Below, in pieces: positions 42,184 through 50,227 of a stretch of 55,656 bases of DNA (within the stretch, counting starts at the first letter, position 1; each line of letters starts with the position of its first letter). The position numbers were made by a program, and so were the translations under genes. The notes below the pieces were generated by a model that saw nothing but the letters and a program-made list of their open reading frames with translations, made no database searches and had not been told where the DNA came from. Source of the stretch: Candidatus Schekmanbacteria bacterium (GTDB lineage: Bacteria; SZUA-182); the NCBI GenBank assembly GCA_016235675.1, contig JACRJN010000098.1, forward strand, positions 1 to 55,656, written 5' to 3'.

Positions 42184-43157
42184 AATTCTCCATCATTGTT
42201 CCCGTTTATAACGGCAGCGAAACCCTCGAAAAATGTTTAGGAGCCTTATGCCATATCGATTACCCTAAAGATGACTATGAAATAGTGGTTATCAATGACG
42301 GCTCCCAGGATAATTCAGCGCAGATCGCCTGCCGCTTTCCGGTGCGCTTGATCACTCTTGCGCCAAACCAGGGACGGATCATCGCCAGACAAACCGGCGC
42401 AAAATCCGCCCGATACGACAACCTGTTGTTTATCGATGCCCGCGTGATTGTCTCGCCCGATATTCTGAAGCAGATTGAACGGATTGATTACCAACCGCTG
42501 ATGTCCGGGGAGCATGGGGAGGATAAATACCGCAGCCACTTCGACACCCTGTTCTACCTTATCCGCCGCAAGGTCTACGCCCCCTATTATCCTCAGCGGG
42601 AATGGGGCGAAAAATTATGGATCGACGAGAAAAATTTCCACCGGGCACCCAAGGGGACCACCTGCCTTTTCTGTGACCGGGAGTTATTTCTCCAATCCAT
42701 CCCGGATCGGCAGGGAAAAACCGTCAGCGACGATACCCTGTTGCTCCATAATATGGTAAAACGCAAAAAACTGCTGCGCCATACCGCCTTACGCATCACC
42801 TACCTGCAACGCACCGATTGGAAATCGGTCTTAGCCCATATCTATCAGCGCGGCCCGCTTTTCAATGACTATTACCTGCGCGGGCCAAGCCGGTATTATC
42901 GCCGCTGGCAAGCGGGACTGATTCTTTTCCTGTTGATAACCGGACTGATCTTCTACCATCCTGTATTTCTGCTTATCCCGGTTGCAGGCTTATTGTTCAG
43001 TGCCTTTTATCTTTCCGAAAATTTGCCTGACTTTTTGATTGTCACAACCTGTCTGCCTCTAGTGGGGCTTACCTTTCTGGCGGGAATTATTAAAGGGAAA
43101 ATCAGCGCCGCTTCCTTGCGGCAAATAGTCCAGACTTTGAAAGCTTACAACCTGTGA
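42180..43157 (+). CDS. GT2-family glycosyltransferase with C-terminal membrane segments
   Basis: A 325-residue GT-A glycosyltransferase. It begins FSIIVPVYNGSETLEKCL and continues with VVINDGSQDNS. The metal-binding DxD position reads FIDARVIV, so the second Asp is Arg. A later SDDTLLL could provide the catalytic acid. Two or three hydrophobic segments follow residue 235. The ATGA overlap with the PTPS-related gene shows coupled expression. It probably elongates a lipid-linked glycan. Confidence 0.87.
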   Translation: MKFSIIVPVYNGSETLEKCLGALCHIDYPKDDYEIVVINDGSQDNSAQIACRFPVRLITLAPNQGRIIARQTGAKSARYDNLLFIDARVIVSPDILKQIERIDYQPLMSGEHGEDKYRSHFDTLFYLIRRKVYAPYYPQREWGEKLWIDEKNFHRAPKGTTCLFCDRELFLQSIPDRQGKTVSDDTLLLHNMVKRKKLLRHTALRITYLQRTDWKSVLAHIYQRGPLFNDYYLRGPSRYYRRWQAGLILFLLITGLIFYHPVFLLIPVAGLLFSAFYLSENLPDFLIVTTCLPLVGLTFLAGIIKGKISAASLRQIVQTLKAYNL

Positions 43158-43445
43158 TTTGTACCCAATGACAGGATGTAACGCAGACCTTTAGTCTCTT
43201 ACGACTTCGATCTTGACAAAACTTGAGCAAAATATCTTGCAACTTCAATAATTGTCGCTAGTTATAGTAACAACAGAAACACTGAATTACAGAGACACAG
43301 AAAGAAAAAAACCATTAATTTCTTTTTCCGTGTTTCCGCCATTCTGTGTTTCCGTGGTTTCTTCATTGTTTTAACCTTTTTGGTTCCGGCTTGTCCGGTT
43401 TAGGTATAGCAACTTGGGTTAGGTAAAACTAATTTAAAATTCTTA
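43158..43445. repeat. Gap with ACACAGAGA-type repeat
   Basis: No gene. Positions about 43266-43410 hold an inverted repeat: ACAGAAACACTGAATTACAG against TTCTGTGTTTCCGTGG, then TTGGTTCCGGCTTGTCCGG. This family recurs at 25783-25850, 48235-48430 and 55500-55640. The stretch 43411-43445 leads into the operon promoter. Confidence 0.75.
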
Positions 43446-43475
43446 TTGACAGTTGTCATGTTACTATACTATAAT
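43446..43475 (+). promoter_or_regulatory. Consensus sigma-70 promoter of the antiporter operon
   Basis: TTGACA (43446-43451), an 18-bp spacer and TATAAT (43470-43475), both hexamers perfect. The transcript would start near 43482, leaving a leader of about 225 nt before the first gene. Confidence 0.8.
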
Positions 43476-43606
43476 ATAAAAAGGGTATCAGATAGGGCAA
43501 CTTTTGGCGGGTTGATCGAATACTTTGTTGCAAATACTCTCATTGTAAATCGAATAAATTATTTGCCGTCCGTCTATATCTTAAATAAGAGGCTTGTAGG
43601 GGGGAG

Positions 43607-43634
43607 TTGTTAGAGAATATATTAGTGGTATAAT
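43607..43634 (+). promoter_or_regulatory. Possible second promoter of the antiporter operon
   Basis: TTGTTA (43607-43612), a 16-bp spacer and TATAAT (43629-43634), inside the long leader of the first promoter, 72 bp upstream of the mrpE-like ATG. The -10 is perfect and the -35 is 4/6. Confidence 0.45.
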
Positions 43635-43705
43635 ATCTTGAAGTGAAGTAAAAAGCGCTGTAAGTATATGAGTTTCCGACTTGATGGGGGAATGGGGGCT
43701 GGCTC

Positions 43706-44266
43706 ATGAACCTGATAAGTGAAGATGAGATAAAAATCAATAAGCGCAGTGAAAAAGTCGTTTCAGGAGTATTTCTTTTACTCTTTTGGCTTGTCATATC
43801 TTTACCCCCGAATCTATTTTCCTTCCAAGGGATTTCTTTCCTTATTCAACATATAATTGTCGGCGGTATTTTATCGTATATTATCGTTCAGATAATCGAT
43901 CTTCCTGTATTTACCGCCGATGAAATCAAAGCGTTACACCTGCCTAACATTATCCGCTTAATAAAATACGCCTTTTGGCTGAGCTGGCAAATGGTTCTTG
44001 CCGGTGTCGATGTGGCCAAGAGGGTGATGCGTCCTGTCCCCTTAATTTCTCCGGGTCTGGTAAAGTTCCGCACTCCTTTGACTGATGATTTTCAAATAAC
44101 CTTAAACGCTAATTCCATTACCCTTACTCCCGGCACCATAACTATCGATGTGGAAAAAGATGAGCAAGGCAGTACTTTTTGGGTGCACTCGATTAGTATG
44201 GAAGGACTGGAGAGCGTTAAAAACGATAAGGGTTTTGTAAATAGAATATTAGCTATTTATAAATAA
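43706..44266 (+). CDS. mrpE: Mrp/Mbh antiporter subunit E (MbhA-like)
   Basis: A 186-residue MnhE-family protein, first gene of the operon. Hydrophobic segments (about 20-37, 45-70, 85-105) precede the characteristic soluble tail ITLTPGTITIDVEKDE followed by FWVHSISMEG. Subunit E is an essential accessory membrane part of Mrp-type cation/proton antiporters and the MbhA equivalent in membrane-bound hydrogenases. It precedes subunit F by 17 nt. Confidence 0.9.
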   Translation: MNLISEDEIKINKRSEKVVSGVFLLLFWLVISLPPNLFSFQGISFLIQHIIVGGILSYIIVQIIDLPVFTADEIKALHLPNIIRLIKYAFWLSWQMVLAGVDVAKRVMRPVPLISPGLVKFRTPLTDDFQITLNANSITLTPGTITIDVEKDEQGSTFWVHSISMEGLESVKNDKGFVNRILAIYK

Positions 44267-44283
44267 TTATAAGGTATCATATT

Positions 44284-44559
44284 ATGCTTACTGACGTTAT
44301 TCTCGCCTCAAAGGTCGTCTTGGTCATCCTCTCTATTACTATCTTTCTCTGTCTCTATCGGGCCATACTAGGCCCAACCGTATATGATCGTATTATCGGA
44401 ATAAATGTTATCGGCACTAAAGCCGTCGTTATGTTCGCTTTATTAGCGGTAATTTTCGGCAAGAGCTTTTTCTTCGACATGGCTTTGATTTATGCTTTGC
44501 TTTTATACGTCACAACGATCGCTTTTGTAAAATATATGGGATCGGGAAGGCTGGATTGA
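44284..44559 (+). CDS. mrpF: Mrp/Mbh antiporter subunit F (MbhB-like)
   Basis: A 91-residue MnhF-family protein with three TM helices. It contains LYRAILGPTVYDRIIGINVIG, where the GPTxxDRIIGxN segment is the family hallmark, and ends with FVKYMGSGRLD. It overlaps the next start by 4 nt if the TTG at 44556 is used. Confidence 0.92.
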   Translation: MLTDVILASKVVLVILSITIFLCLYRAILGPTVYDRIIGINVIGTKAVVMFALLAVIFGKSFFFDMALIYALLLYVTTIAFVKYMGSGRLD

Positions 44560-44903
44560 TTATGTTTATTATCGTCGGCATATTGCGTTTTTTGGCCGTA
44601 TTGCTGCTTTTGGCCGGAGCCTTCTTTTTTATCGCCGCAACGGTTGGGGTGATCCGTATGCCCGATCCTTATAACCGCGGGCATGTAGCCGGCAAGGGGG
44701 ATAGTCCGGGTTTTCTGTTCTGTCTTACCGGGGTTTGGCTTTATTGGCTGACTATCAGCCCGATGGAAAGCTTGCGCATATTGGCGATTATCATTTTTAT
44801 GCTCTTTGCTAACCCCATCGCGATTCATTGCGTGTTGCGCCTCTGTTTAAAGAACAAGGTGGGATTTGTCCCCGGCACAAAGATTATAGAAGAGGATAAT
44901 TGA
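44556..44903 (+). CDS. mrpG: Mrp/Mbh antiporter subunit G (MbhC-like)
   Basis: A 115-residue MnhG-family protein with three TM helices and the family motif GVIRMPDPYNRGHVAGKGDS. Two starts are possible: TTG at 44556 (GGAAGG 5 nt upstream, overlapping the mrpF stop) or ATG at 44562 (11 nt from the same Shine-Dalgarno). It is followed after 1 nt by the MbhD-like gene. Confidence 0.9.
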   Translation: MIMFIIVGILRFLAVLLLLAGAFFFIAATVGVIRMPDPYNRGHVAGKGDSPGFLFCLTGVWLYWLTISPMESLRILAIIIFMLFANPIAIHCVLRLCLKNKVGFVPGTKIIEEDN

Positions 44904-44904
44904 C

Positions 44905-45201
44905 ATGGATTTGTTGTCCTTATCCCATTTTATAGTTTTACTCTTTCTAATCGCTACGGCTCTGGCGGCGATTATCGTAGAGGATCTGCTCAGCGCCATC
45001 ATTATTTATAGTGCTTATAGTTTTACTATCGCCTTCACTTATTTGATTTTTCGCGCCAATGATGTCGCCATGACCGAGGCGGCGGTAGGAGCGGGGGTAA
45101 CCACTATATTGTTTATCGCCGCGTTTTGTAAGACCAAAGGGAAGGAAAGTGACTTAGTTAACCACGAAGCGCATGAAGGACACGGAGAAAAAACAAAGTA
45201 A
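44905..45201 (+). CDS. MbhD-like subunit (DUF4040)
   Basis: A 98-residue DUF4040/MbhD-type membrane protein, corresponding to part of the MrpA C-terminal region that is fused in canonical Mrp complexes. The segment FTYLIFRANDVAMTEAAVGAG then TTILFIAAF is diagnostic. The last 13 residues (NHEAHEGHGEKTK) are encoded by a dispersed ACCACGAAGC...ACGGAG repeat (about 45160-45188), so the native C-terminus appears to have been replaced or extended by repeat DNA. Confidence 0.88.
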   Translation: MDLLSLSHFIVLLFLIATALAAIIVEDLLSAIIIYSAYSFTIAFTYLIFRANDVAMTEAAVGAGVTTILFIAAFCKTKGKESDLVNHEAHEGHGEKTK

Positions 45202-45211
45202 GGATAAATCA

Positions 45212-45544
45212 ATGAAACGCTCGGTAGCGGTTATCTTATTTGCGGTTTTTGCCGTTTGTATGATCGTCGTGGTATTGCATCTCTACCCGGTAGGAGATCC
45301 TCGCTTGCCCGGTTATGCCGATTTTATCCCGGCGGAAATACCCTCGGAGGAGATACCGCGTCGGGCGGATTCGGTGGCTACTTATTATAACCGTAATTCG
45401 GCAAGAGATGTGGGGGGCACTTGTGTAATCGCCTCCGTTATTCTTGATTATCGCGGTTATGATACGCTGTATGAGGCGACCGTGCTTTTTACCGCGGTTA
45501 TCGCCTGTTTGGCGTTAATCGGCAAGGATCATCACCATGAATAA
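45212..45544 (+). CDS. MbhE-like subunit (MrpA C-terminal/MnhB-like)
   Basis: A 110-residue membrane protein starting at ATG 45212 (AAGGA 8 nt upstream); the frame upstream lies in repeat DNA. It has an N-terminal TM (about 5-23), a periplasmic loop with EIPRRADSVATYY, then DVGGTCVIASVILDYRGYDT and LYEATVL, the MbhE signature. It ends GKDHHHE. It overlaps the mrpB-like gene by 8 nt. In canonical MrpA this module is fused to a NuoL-like domain. Confidence 0.87.
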   Translation: MKRSVAVILFAVFAVCMIVVVLHLYPVGDPRLPGYADFIPAEIPSEEIPRRADSVATYYNRNSARDVGGTCVIASVILDYRGYDTLYEATVLFTAVIACLALIGKDHHHE

Positions 45545-45995
45545 CAGTTTGATAGTTAAAGTGGTATCGCAAAAGATGGTTCCCTTTATCATCATGTTGG
45601 GAGCATCTATCATCTTACACGGTGCGGCTACACCGGGAGGCGGATTCCAGGGCGGGGTGGTGATCGGTGCGGCCTATATCCTCTTTGCTTTGGGAATAGA
45701 CGCCAAAACCGCCAGATTGCGGCTTCCGGTGATCAAGGTAAAAATTGTAGAGAGCGCCGGAGTGCTCATCTATGCCTTTACCGGCCTAGGGGGGATTTTG
45801 TTGGGGTCTAATTTTTTGGCTAACAAGATAGTCCTGTTTCCCCCCCAGGGGGAGCCGGGCGGGTTGTTTGGCGGCGGGACGTTGATCCCCATTACAATCG
45901 GGGTGGGGATACACGTAGCCTGTACCGTAGCCAGTTTGTATTATGCCTTTGTGGAATATGAAGGGGAACCGAAGCCGGATAAGGAAACAGAGTAA
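45537..45995 (+). CDS. mrpB: Mrp/Mbh antiporter subunit B (MbhF-like)
   Basis: A 152-residue MnhB-family protein with four TM helices. The motif HGAATPGGGFQGGVVIGAAY is the family signature (PGGGFQGG). The end is a polar tail EPKPDKETE. It is followed by a dispersed GTCATTGCGAG element inserted before mrpC. Confidence 0.92.
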   Translation: MNNSLIVKVVSQKMVPFIIMLGASIILHGAATPGGGFQGGVVIGAAYILFALGIDAKTARLRLPVIKVKIVESAGVLIYAFTGLGGILLGSNFLANKIVLFPPQGEPGGLFGGGTLIPITIGVGIHVACTVASLYYAFVEYEGEPKPDKETE

Positions 45996-46030
45996 ATATT
46001 TGGTAGCGTTCTTAATAAGAGACCCAAAGC

Positions 46031-46107
46031 GTCATTGCGAGCTTAAGCGAAGCAATCTCCATGCGTGCATAGAGATTGCTTCGGCGATAAGGCTGCCTCG
46101 CAATGAC
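46031..46107. repeat. GTCATTGCGAG element inside the antiporter operon
   Basis: A 77-bp element with arms GTCATTGCGAGCTTAAGCGA and AGGCTGCCTCGCAATGAC, between mrpB and mrpC. It is the uninterrupted form of the element at 10540-10690; another copy is at 14465-14539. Confidence 0.9.
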
Positions 46108-46180
46108 ATTTTTCAGCCGAAACAAATTTAGTGCTCAGGTCTCTGTATTTCTACGCTACCAAACATTAAGAGGAAAATCA

Positions 46181-46561
46181 ATGATTGCCCGTTTCGATTA
46201 CATCGCAGCCGTCATTTTATTTTCCATCGGGTTGTATGCCCTGGTGGTCAAGCCTAATCTGATTAAAAAACTGATCGGGTTGAATATTATCGAAACCTCG
46301 GTTTACTTGTTTTTAATCGCCAGCGGCGACGTTCGTTTGGGGATATACACCAATCAATGGGCGGCGTCCAATGTAATCGACAACCCGCAACGGGCGGTTC
46401 AGGGGTTGGAGCCGATGATTAATCCCATCCCATCGGCCTTGGTCTTGACGGCCATTGTGGTCAGTGTTTGCGTGACGGCGATAGCTTTAAGCGTGGTAGT
46501 CAAACTCTATCAACATTACGGCACCCTGGACGCCAGGGAAATTGCCAGTTTGAAAGGGTGA
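46181..46561 (+). CDS. mrpC: Mrp/Mbh antiporter subunit C (MbhG/NuoK-like)
   Basis: A 126-residue NuoK/MnhC-family protein with three TM helices, including KLIGLNIIETSVYLFLI and the PSALVLTAIVVSVCVTAIAL segment typical of MrpC. The start at ATG 46181 has AAGAGGA 7 nt upstream; the ORF upstream runs into the repeat. The stop overlaps a GTG start of the next gene. Confidence 0.92.
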   Translation: MIARFDYIAAVILFSIGLYALVVKPNLIKKLIGLNIIETSVYLFLIASGDVRLGIYTNQWAASNVIDNPQRAVQGLEPMINPIPSALVLTAIVVSVCVTAIALSVVVKLYQHYGTLDAREIASLKG

Positions 46562-48228
46562 TCCATTTGTTCTCGTCCGCGTCAGATAACGGTTCCCACT
46601 TACAGGTTTTAATCCCTGTTATGTTGATATGCACCGCTTTAGTCCTGCATCTCATCTACTATTGGCGTCCCCGCATTTGCCCCTACATTGCCACGGGCAT
46701 TATTTCTCTCTCCTTTATAAGCGCTTTGATTCTATTGGTTAAAGTTATTCATAGCCCTAATGGCTATTTAGAGTATTTTGCAGGCCATAGCTGGAGCGGC
46801 CAAAGGTATCTGGCCAGCGGCCAGCCCATCGGAATTGTTGTGCGAACCGATCTGTTCGGGGCATTAATTGCCGCGTTGGTTACCGGGTTAGGCACACTGG
46901 CAAGCATCTATTCCAAACACTATATCCCGCATACTATAAAAACAAGCAACATCGGATATTACTACTGTTTGTTGGTATTGATGATAGCCGGAATGGCGGG
47001 AATCTGCCTGACCGGGGATTGCTTCAATTTTTACGTCTTTCTGGAAGTCGCCTCGATTAGTTCCTACGGATTGGTGGCTATGCCGCAAACCAAGCAATCA
47101 TTAGAGGCGGCTTTCAAATATATGGTGGTAGGGGCGCTGGGGTCTATTTTACTGGTATTCGGCATTGTACTGTTGTTTTCCGCTACCGGCACCTTGAATA
47201 TGGCTTATGCCGCCCAGCAGGTGCACAAGATTGTAACCGCACCGCCGGGCAACCCATTGCACAACTTCAGGCATTTGGTCTTTGCTTCCCTTGGTATGTT
47301 TATCATCGGTTTGAGCGTTAAATCAGCTTTCTTTCCCGCCCATGCCTGGCTGGCCGATGCCCACCCCGCTGCCCCTTCCTCCATCAGCGCATTACTATCC
47401 GGCTTAATGGTCAAATCCACCGGGGTATTTTTGTTCATCCGTTTCTTATTTACCGTCTTCGGTCTTCATAAGCATGAATACGGGATGTTGCTGGCTCCCC
47501 TGCTCATGATAATTGCCGTTATCACTATCCTCGGCGGATCGGTTTTCGCCATTGCCCAGAACGACATCAAGCGTATGCTGGCATACTCCACCGTTGCCCA
47601 GATGGGTTATATCCTGATGGGGGTGTCGTTAATCAGTCCGGCGGGATTGGAAGGCGCTATTTTGCATATATTCAATCACGCTTTGATGAAATCTCTCTTG
47701 TTCATGAGCGCCGGGGCACTGATCTACAAAACCGGCATCCGCGATATAAGGGAGATGTCCCGTATCGGTTACCGAATGCCGGTTACCATGGTCTGCTTCA
47801 CTGTGGCGGCCATGTCGATGATCGGGATTCCCCCCTTAAACGGATTCATGAGTAAATGGGCGCTGGCCAAAGCCGCTTTGGACGCCAATTTGCCGATGCT
47901 GGTAGTGGTGTTGCTGATTTCCAGCTTATTGAATGCGGTTTATTATTTCCGGGTGGTGGGAACAGCCTTTTTTGGCCGGGCACAGCAGCATGAAGAAATA
48001 CCGCATGCCGATATTATCCGAAACAATCACGGTCACAGCCTGCTGCAAAACAGTTACGGCTATTATAGTCTTGCCGATAAAGACAGACCTAACGAAAACG
48101 AGCAGGAATTGCCGTGGGGAATGCTTATGCCCTTGATTATCTTAGCCGCAGCGATACTCTTTTTCGGGGTGAAGGTAGGGATTTTACGGGAGATAATCAG
48201 GCCGGCGGTTCAGGTGCTTTGGCGGTAA
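46558..48228 (+). CDS. mrpD: Mrp/Mbh antiporter subunit D (MbhH/NuoN-M-like)
   Basis: A 556-residue proton-antiporter-like protein with about 14 TM helices. Conserved charged residues are present: Glu163 in TM5 (FLEVAS), Lys255 in TM7 (SVKSAFFPAHAWLADAHPAA) and Lys286 in TM8 (GLMVKSTGVF). NDIKRMLAYSTVAQMGY is the family signature. A His/Asn-rich loop precedes the last TM. The start is the GTG overlapping the mrpC stop, or the TTG at 46567, which has a better-spaced AAAGGG. It is the last gene of the mbhA-H-like order. Confidence 0.9.
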   Translation: MIHLFSSASDNGSHLQVLIPVMLICTALVLHLIYYWRPRICPYIATGIISLSFISALILLVKVIHSPNGYLEYFAGHSWSGQRYLASGQPIGIVVRTDLFGALIAALVTGLGTLASIYSKHYIPHTIKTSNIGYYYCLLVLMIAGMAGICLTGDCFNFYVFLEVASISSYGLVAMPQTKQSLEAAFKYMVVGALGSILLVFGIVLLFSATGTLNMAYAAQQVHKIVTAPPGNPLHNFRHLVFASLGMFIIGLSVKSAFFPAHAWLADAHPAAPSSISALLSGLMVKSTGVFLFIRFLFTVFGLHKHEYGMLLAPLLMIIAVITILGGSVFAIAQNDIKRMLAYSTVAQMGYILMGVSLISPAGLEGAILHIFNHALMKSLLFMSAGALIYKTGIRDIREMSRIGYRMPVTMVCFTVAAMSMIGIPPLNGFMSKWALAKAALDANLPMLVVVLLISSLLNAVYYFRVVGTAFFGRAQQHEEIPHADIIRNNHGHSLLQNSYGYYSLADKDRPNENEQELPWGMLMPLIILAAAILFFGVKVGILREIIRPAVQVLWR

Positions 48229-48234
48229 AGTTTT

Positions 48235-48430
48235 TAACCACGGAAAGCACGGAAAGAGCACGGAAAATGACCACACAAAGATACAGAGCCATAAAGAACC
48301 AATATGAATTATGATTTTTTCATCCTTCATAGTTCAGCCTTTTCTCCTGCGGCTTTGTGGCTTAGTGTGAAGAAACAAAAATATTTATCGTTAATATTCA
48401 GTGTATTCCGTGGGTTCCGTGGTTAAAAAA
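48235..48430. repeat. ACCACGGAAAGCACGG inverted repeat inside the operon
   Basis: AACCACGGAAAGCACGGAAA near 48236 is complementary in sense to GTGTATTCCGTGGGTTCCGT near 48400-48425. The interior is non-coding with CACAAAGATACAGAGCC and GGCTTTGTGGCTTAGTGTG arms. It separates subunit D from the second antiporter-like subunit. Confidence 0.75.
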
Positions 48431-48450
48431 ATCTTAAAAGGGATAACATT

Positions 48451-49950
48451 TTGACAAATATGCTTTTACTGACCATCTTTTTGCCCTTTGTTATAACATT
48501 GGTCATCCTGTTATTGGGTGAAAAGCGCATCTATGCACGCAACGGCATTTTGATGGCTATCAGTATCTTTGAATTTGTAGTAGTCCTGAGTCATTCCCAG
48601 GCTGTTTTAGCCGGTAAATTATCCCCCATGACTTTGGCCGATCTGGACTTTTTCACCCTTACCTTCAATGTCGATCCCTTGAGTTTGCTTTTAGGCAGCC
48701 TGATCAGCTTTTTGTGGATATTCACCACCTCTTATTCCATCGGTTACATGTCGGGAGAACATGCCCTGGTGCGCTACTTCTCCTCCCTGACCGTCTGCCT
48801 GGGGGCGACCATGGGCATAATTTTCTCGGCCAATCTCATGACTTTCTTTATTTTCTATGAGATTTTAACCATCGCGGTCTATCCCCTGGTCATTCATGAG
48901 GAAACCGAAGAGGCTTACCGCGCCGGGGTGGTGTATATGGTTTATTTGCTCAGCGGCGGAACTTTGGTTTTCTTCGGAATAATTTTAACTTATTACCTGA
49001 GCGGGGGCAACATTACTTTTACGATTGGAGGGATTCCCCAGTTGGTCAAGGCAAGCCCGGCGATGCTCTATCTGTTGCTCTTTTTATTTTCCGCCGGATT
49101 CGGCGTCAAAGCGGCCATCATCCCCCTGCATGTTTGGCTGCCCAGGGCGATGGTGGCGCCTACCCCGGTGAGCGCCTTATTACATGCGGTGGCGGTGGTG
49201 AATATGGGATTGTACGCTTTCATCCGCATGATATACAACATTTTCGGCCCCGCGCTTTTCGCTCATTTGAAGATGAACAATATTCTGGCCGTCCCCGCGG
49301 TTTTTACCATTATCTTAGCGGCTATCGCGGCCTTGCGTATGGATAAGATCAAGAAGTTATTGGCCTATTCCACCATTAACCAATTGAGCTATGTTATTTT
49401 AGGCGCCAGTTCCCTGCATCCGATCGCCCTTTTAGGAGCCTTGGTGCATCTGGTTTATCACTCGGTAATGAAAATCACCCTGTTTTATTCCGCCGGAACG
49501 ATTATCAAAAGAACGGGGAAAACCAAGATCAGGGAGATGAGCGGACTAGCCAAAACGATGCCTGTAGCCTGCGCCGGCTTTGCGATCGGGGCTTTAGGCA
49601 TATCGGGATTGCCGCCTATCGCCGGATGGGTCAGCAAATGGTATTTTGTGAAGGGTTTTCTGGAACTGGAACGCCCCTGGCTAGGAGCGGTTTTCATCAT
49701 CAGCACTATTTTGGAGATCGGTTTTTTCGCTCCGCCGGTTCTTTACGCCTATTTTGGAGGGAATATCGGCAGTCAGCAAGTACAAGAAAATAAGCACACA
49801 AATGCGGATGACGATTGCCGGTTCGAAGCTCCATTAGACATGTTGATTCCCTTGGCTGTAGTAACGATACTTTCCGTAACCTTTGGATTATTCGGTTCTT
49901 TGCCCTTTGTATTCGGCAGAGCGGCGATAAATTCGTTGCTGCCTAAGTAG
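48451..49950 (+). CDS. Second antiporter-like subunit (NuoL/M/N family)
   Basis: A 499-residue, ~14-TM proton-antiporter-like protein. TTG at 48451 is preferred over ATG 48460 because AAGGGAT sits 7 nt before it. It has Glu137 (FYEILT), Lys220 (GVKAAIIPLHVWLPRA) and IKKLLAYSTINQLSY. At the TM8 position where the other three subunits of this operon have Lys, this one reads LLHAVAVVNMGLY (Asn251), a NuoL/MrpA-like pattern. It may therefore supply the NuoL/MrpA-type half-channel missing as a fused MrpA in this operon. Confidence 0.88.
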   Translation: MTNMLLLTIFLPFVITLVILLLGEKRIYARNGILMAISIFEFVVVLSHSQAVLAGKLSPMTLADLDFFTLTFNVDPLSLLLGSLISFLWIFTTSYSIGYMSGEHALVRYFSSLTVCLGATMGIIFSANLMTFFIFYEILTIAVYPLVIHEETEEAYRAGVVYMVYLLSGGTLVFFGIILTYYLSGGNITFTIGGIPQLVKASPAMLYLLLFLFSAGFGVKAAIIPLHVWLPRAMVAPTPVSALLHAVAVVNMGLYAFIRMIYNIFGPALFAHLKMNNILAVPAVFTIILAAIAALRMDKIKKLLAYSTINQLSYVILGASSLHPIALLGALVHLVYHSVMKITLFYSAGTIIKRTGKTKIREMSGLAKTMPVACAGFAIGALGISGLPPIAGWVSKWYFVKGFLELERPWLGAVFIISTILEIGFFAPPVLYAYFGGNIGSQQVQENKHTNADDDCRFEAPLDMLIPLAVVTILSVTFGLFGSLPFVFGRAAINSLLPK

Positions 49951-49960
49951 GACGTATTGT

Positions 49961-50205
49961 AGTTACCTGATTTATCAGGTCATGTTACGCAATACCAGTG
50001 TTTCTGGATGTTTCGGCGTGTGTCACGCCGAAACTCTAAAGGGCAACGTGCCGATTGGCAAGGCTTGGCAGGGTTGAGATAAGAACGTTCCCCTTGCCTG
50101 TTTCGGCGTGACACACGCCGAAACATCAAATTTATCAATCATTGCGTAAGGTGAGTTATCAGGTACAGCTTGAGATACCCGATAAATCGGGTATCTCAAG
50201 CTGTT
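49961..50205. repeat. Nested hairpins between second and third antiporter subunits
   Basis: GTAGTTACCTGATTTATCAG (from 49961) and GATACCCGATAAATCGGGTA (about 50176) lie outside a pair of GTTTCGGCGTGTGTCACGCC / GTTTCGGCGTGACACACGCC hairpins (50011, 50100). No gene is seen. Confidence 0.8.
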
Positions 50206-50227
50206 AAAATAAAAGAGGAGACACCTA

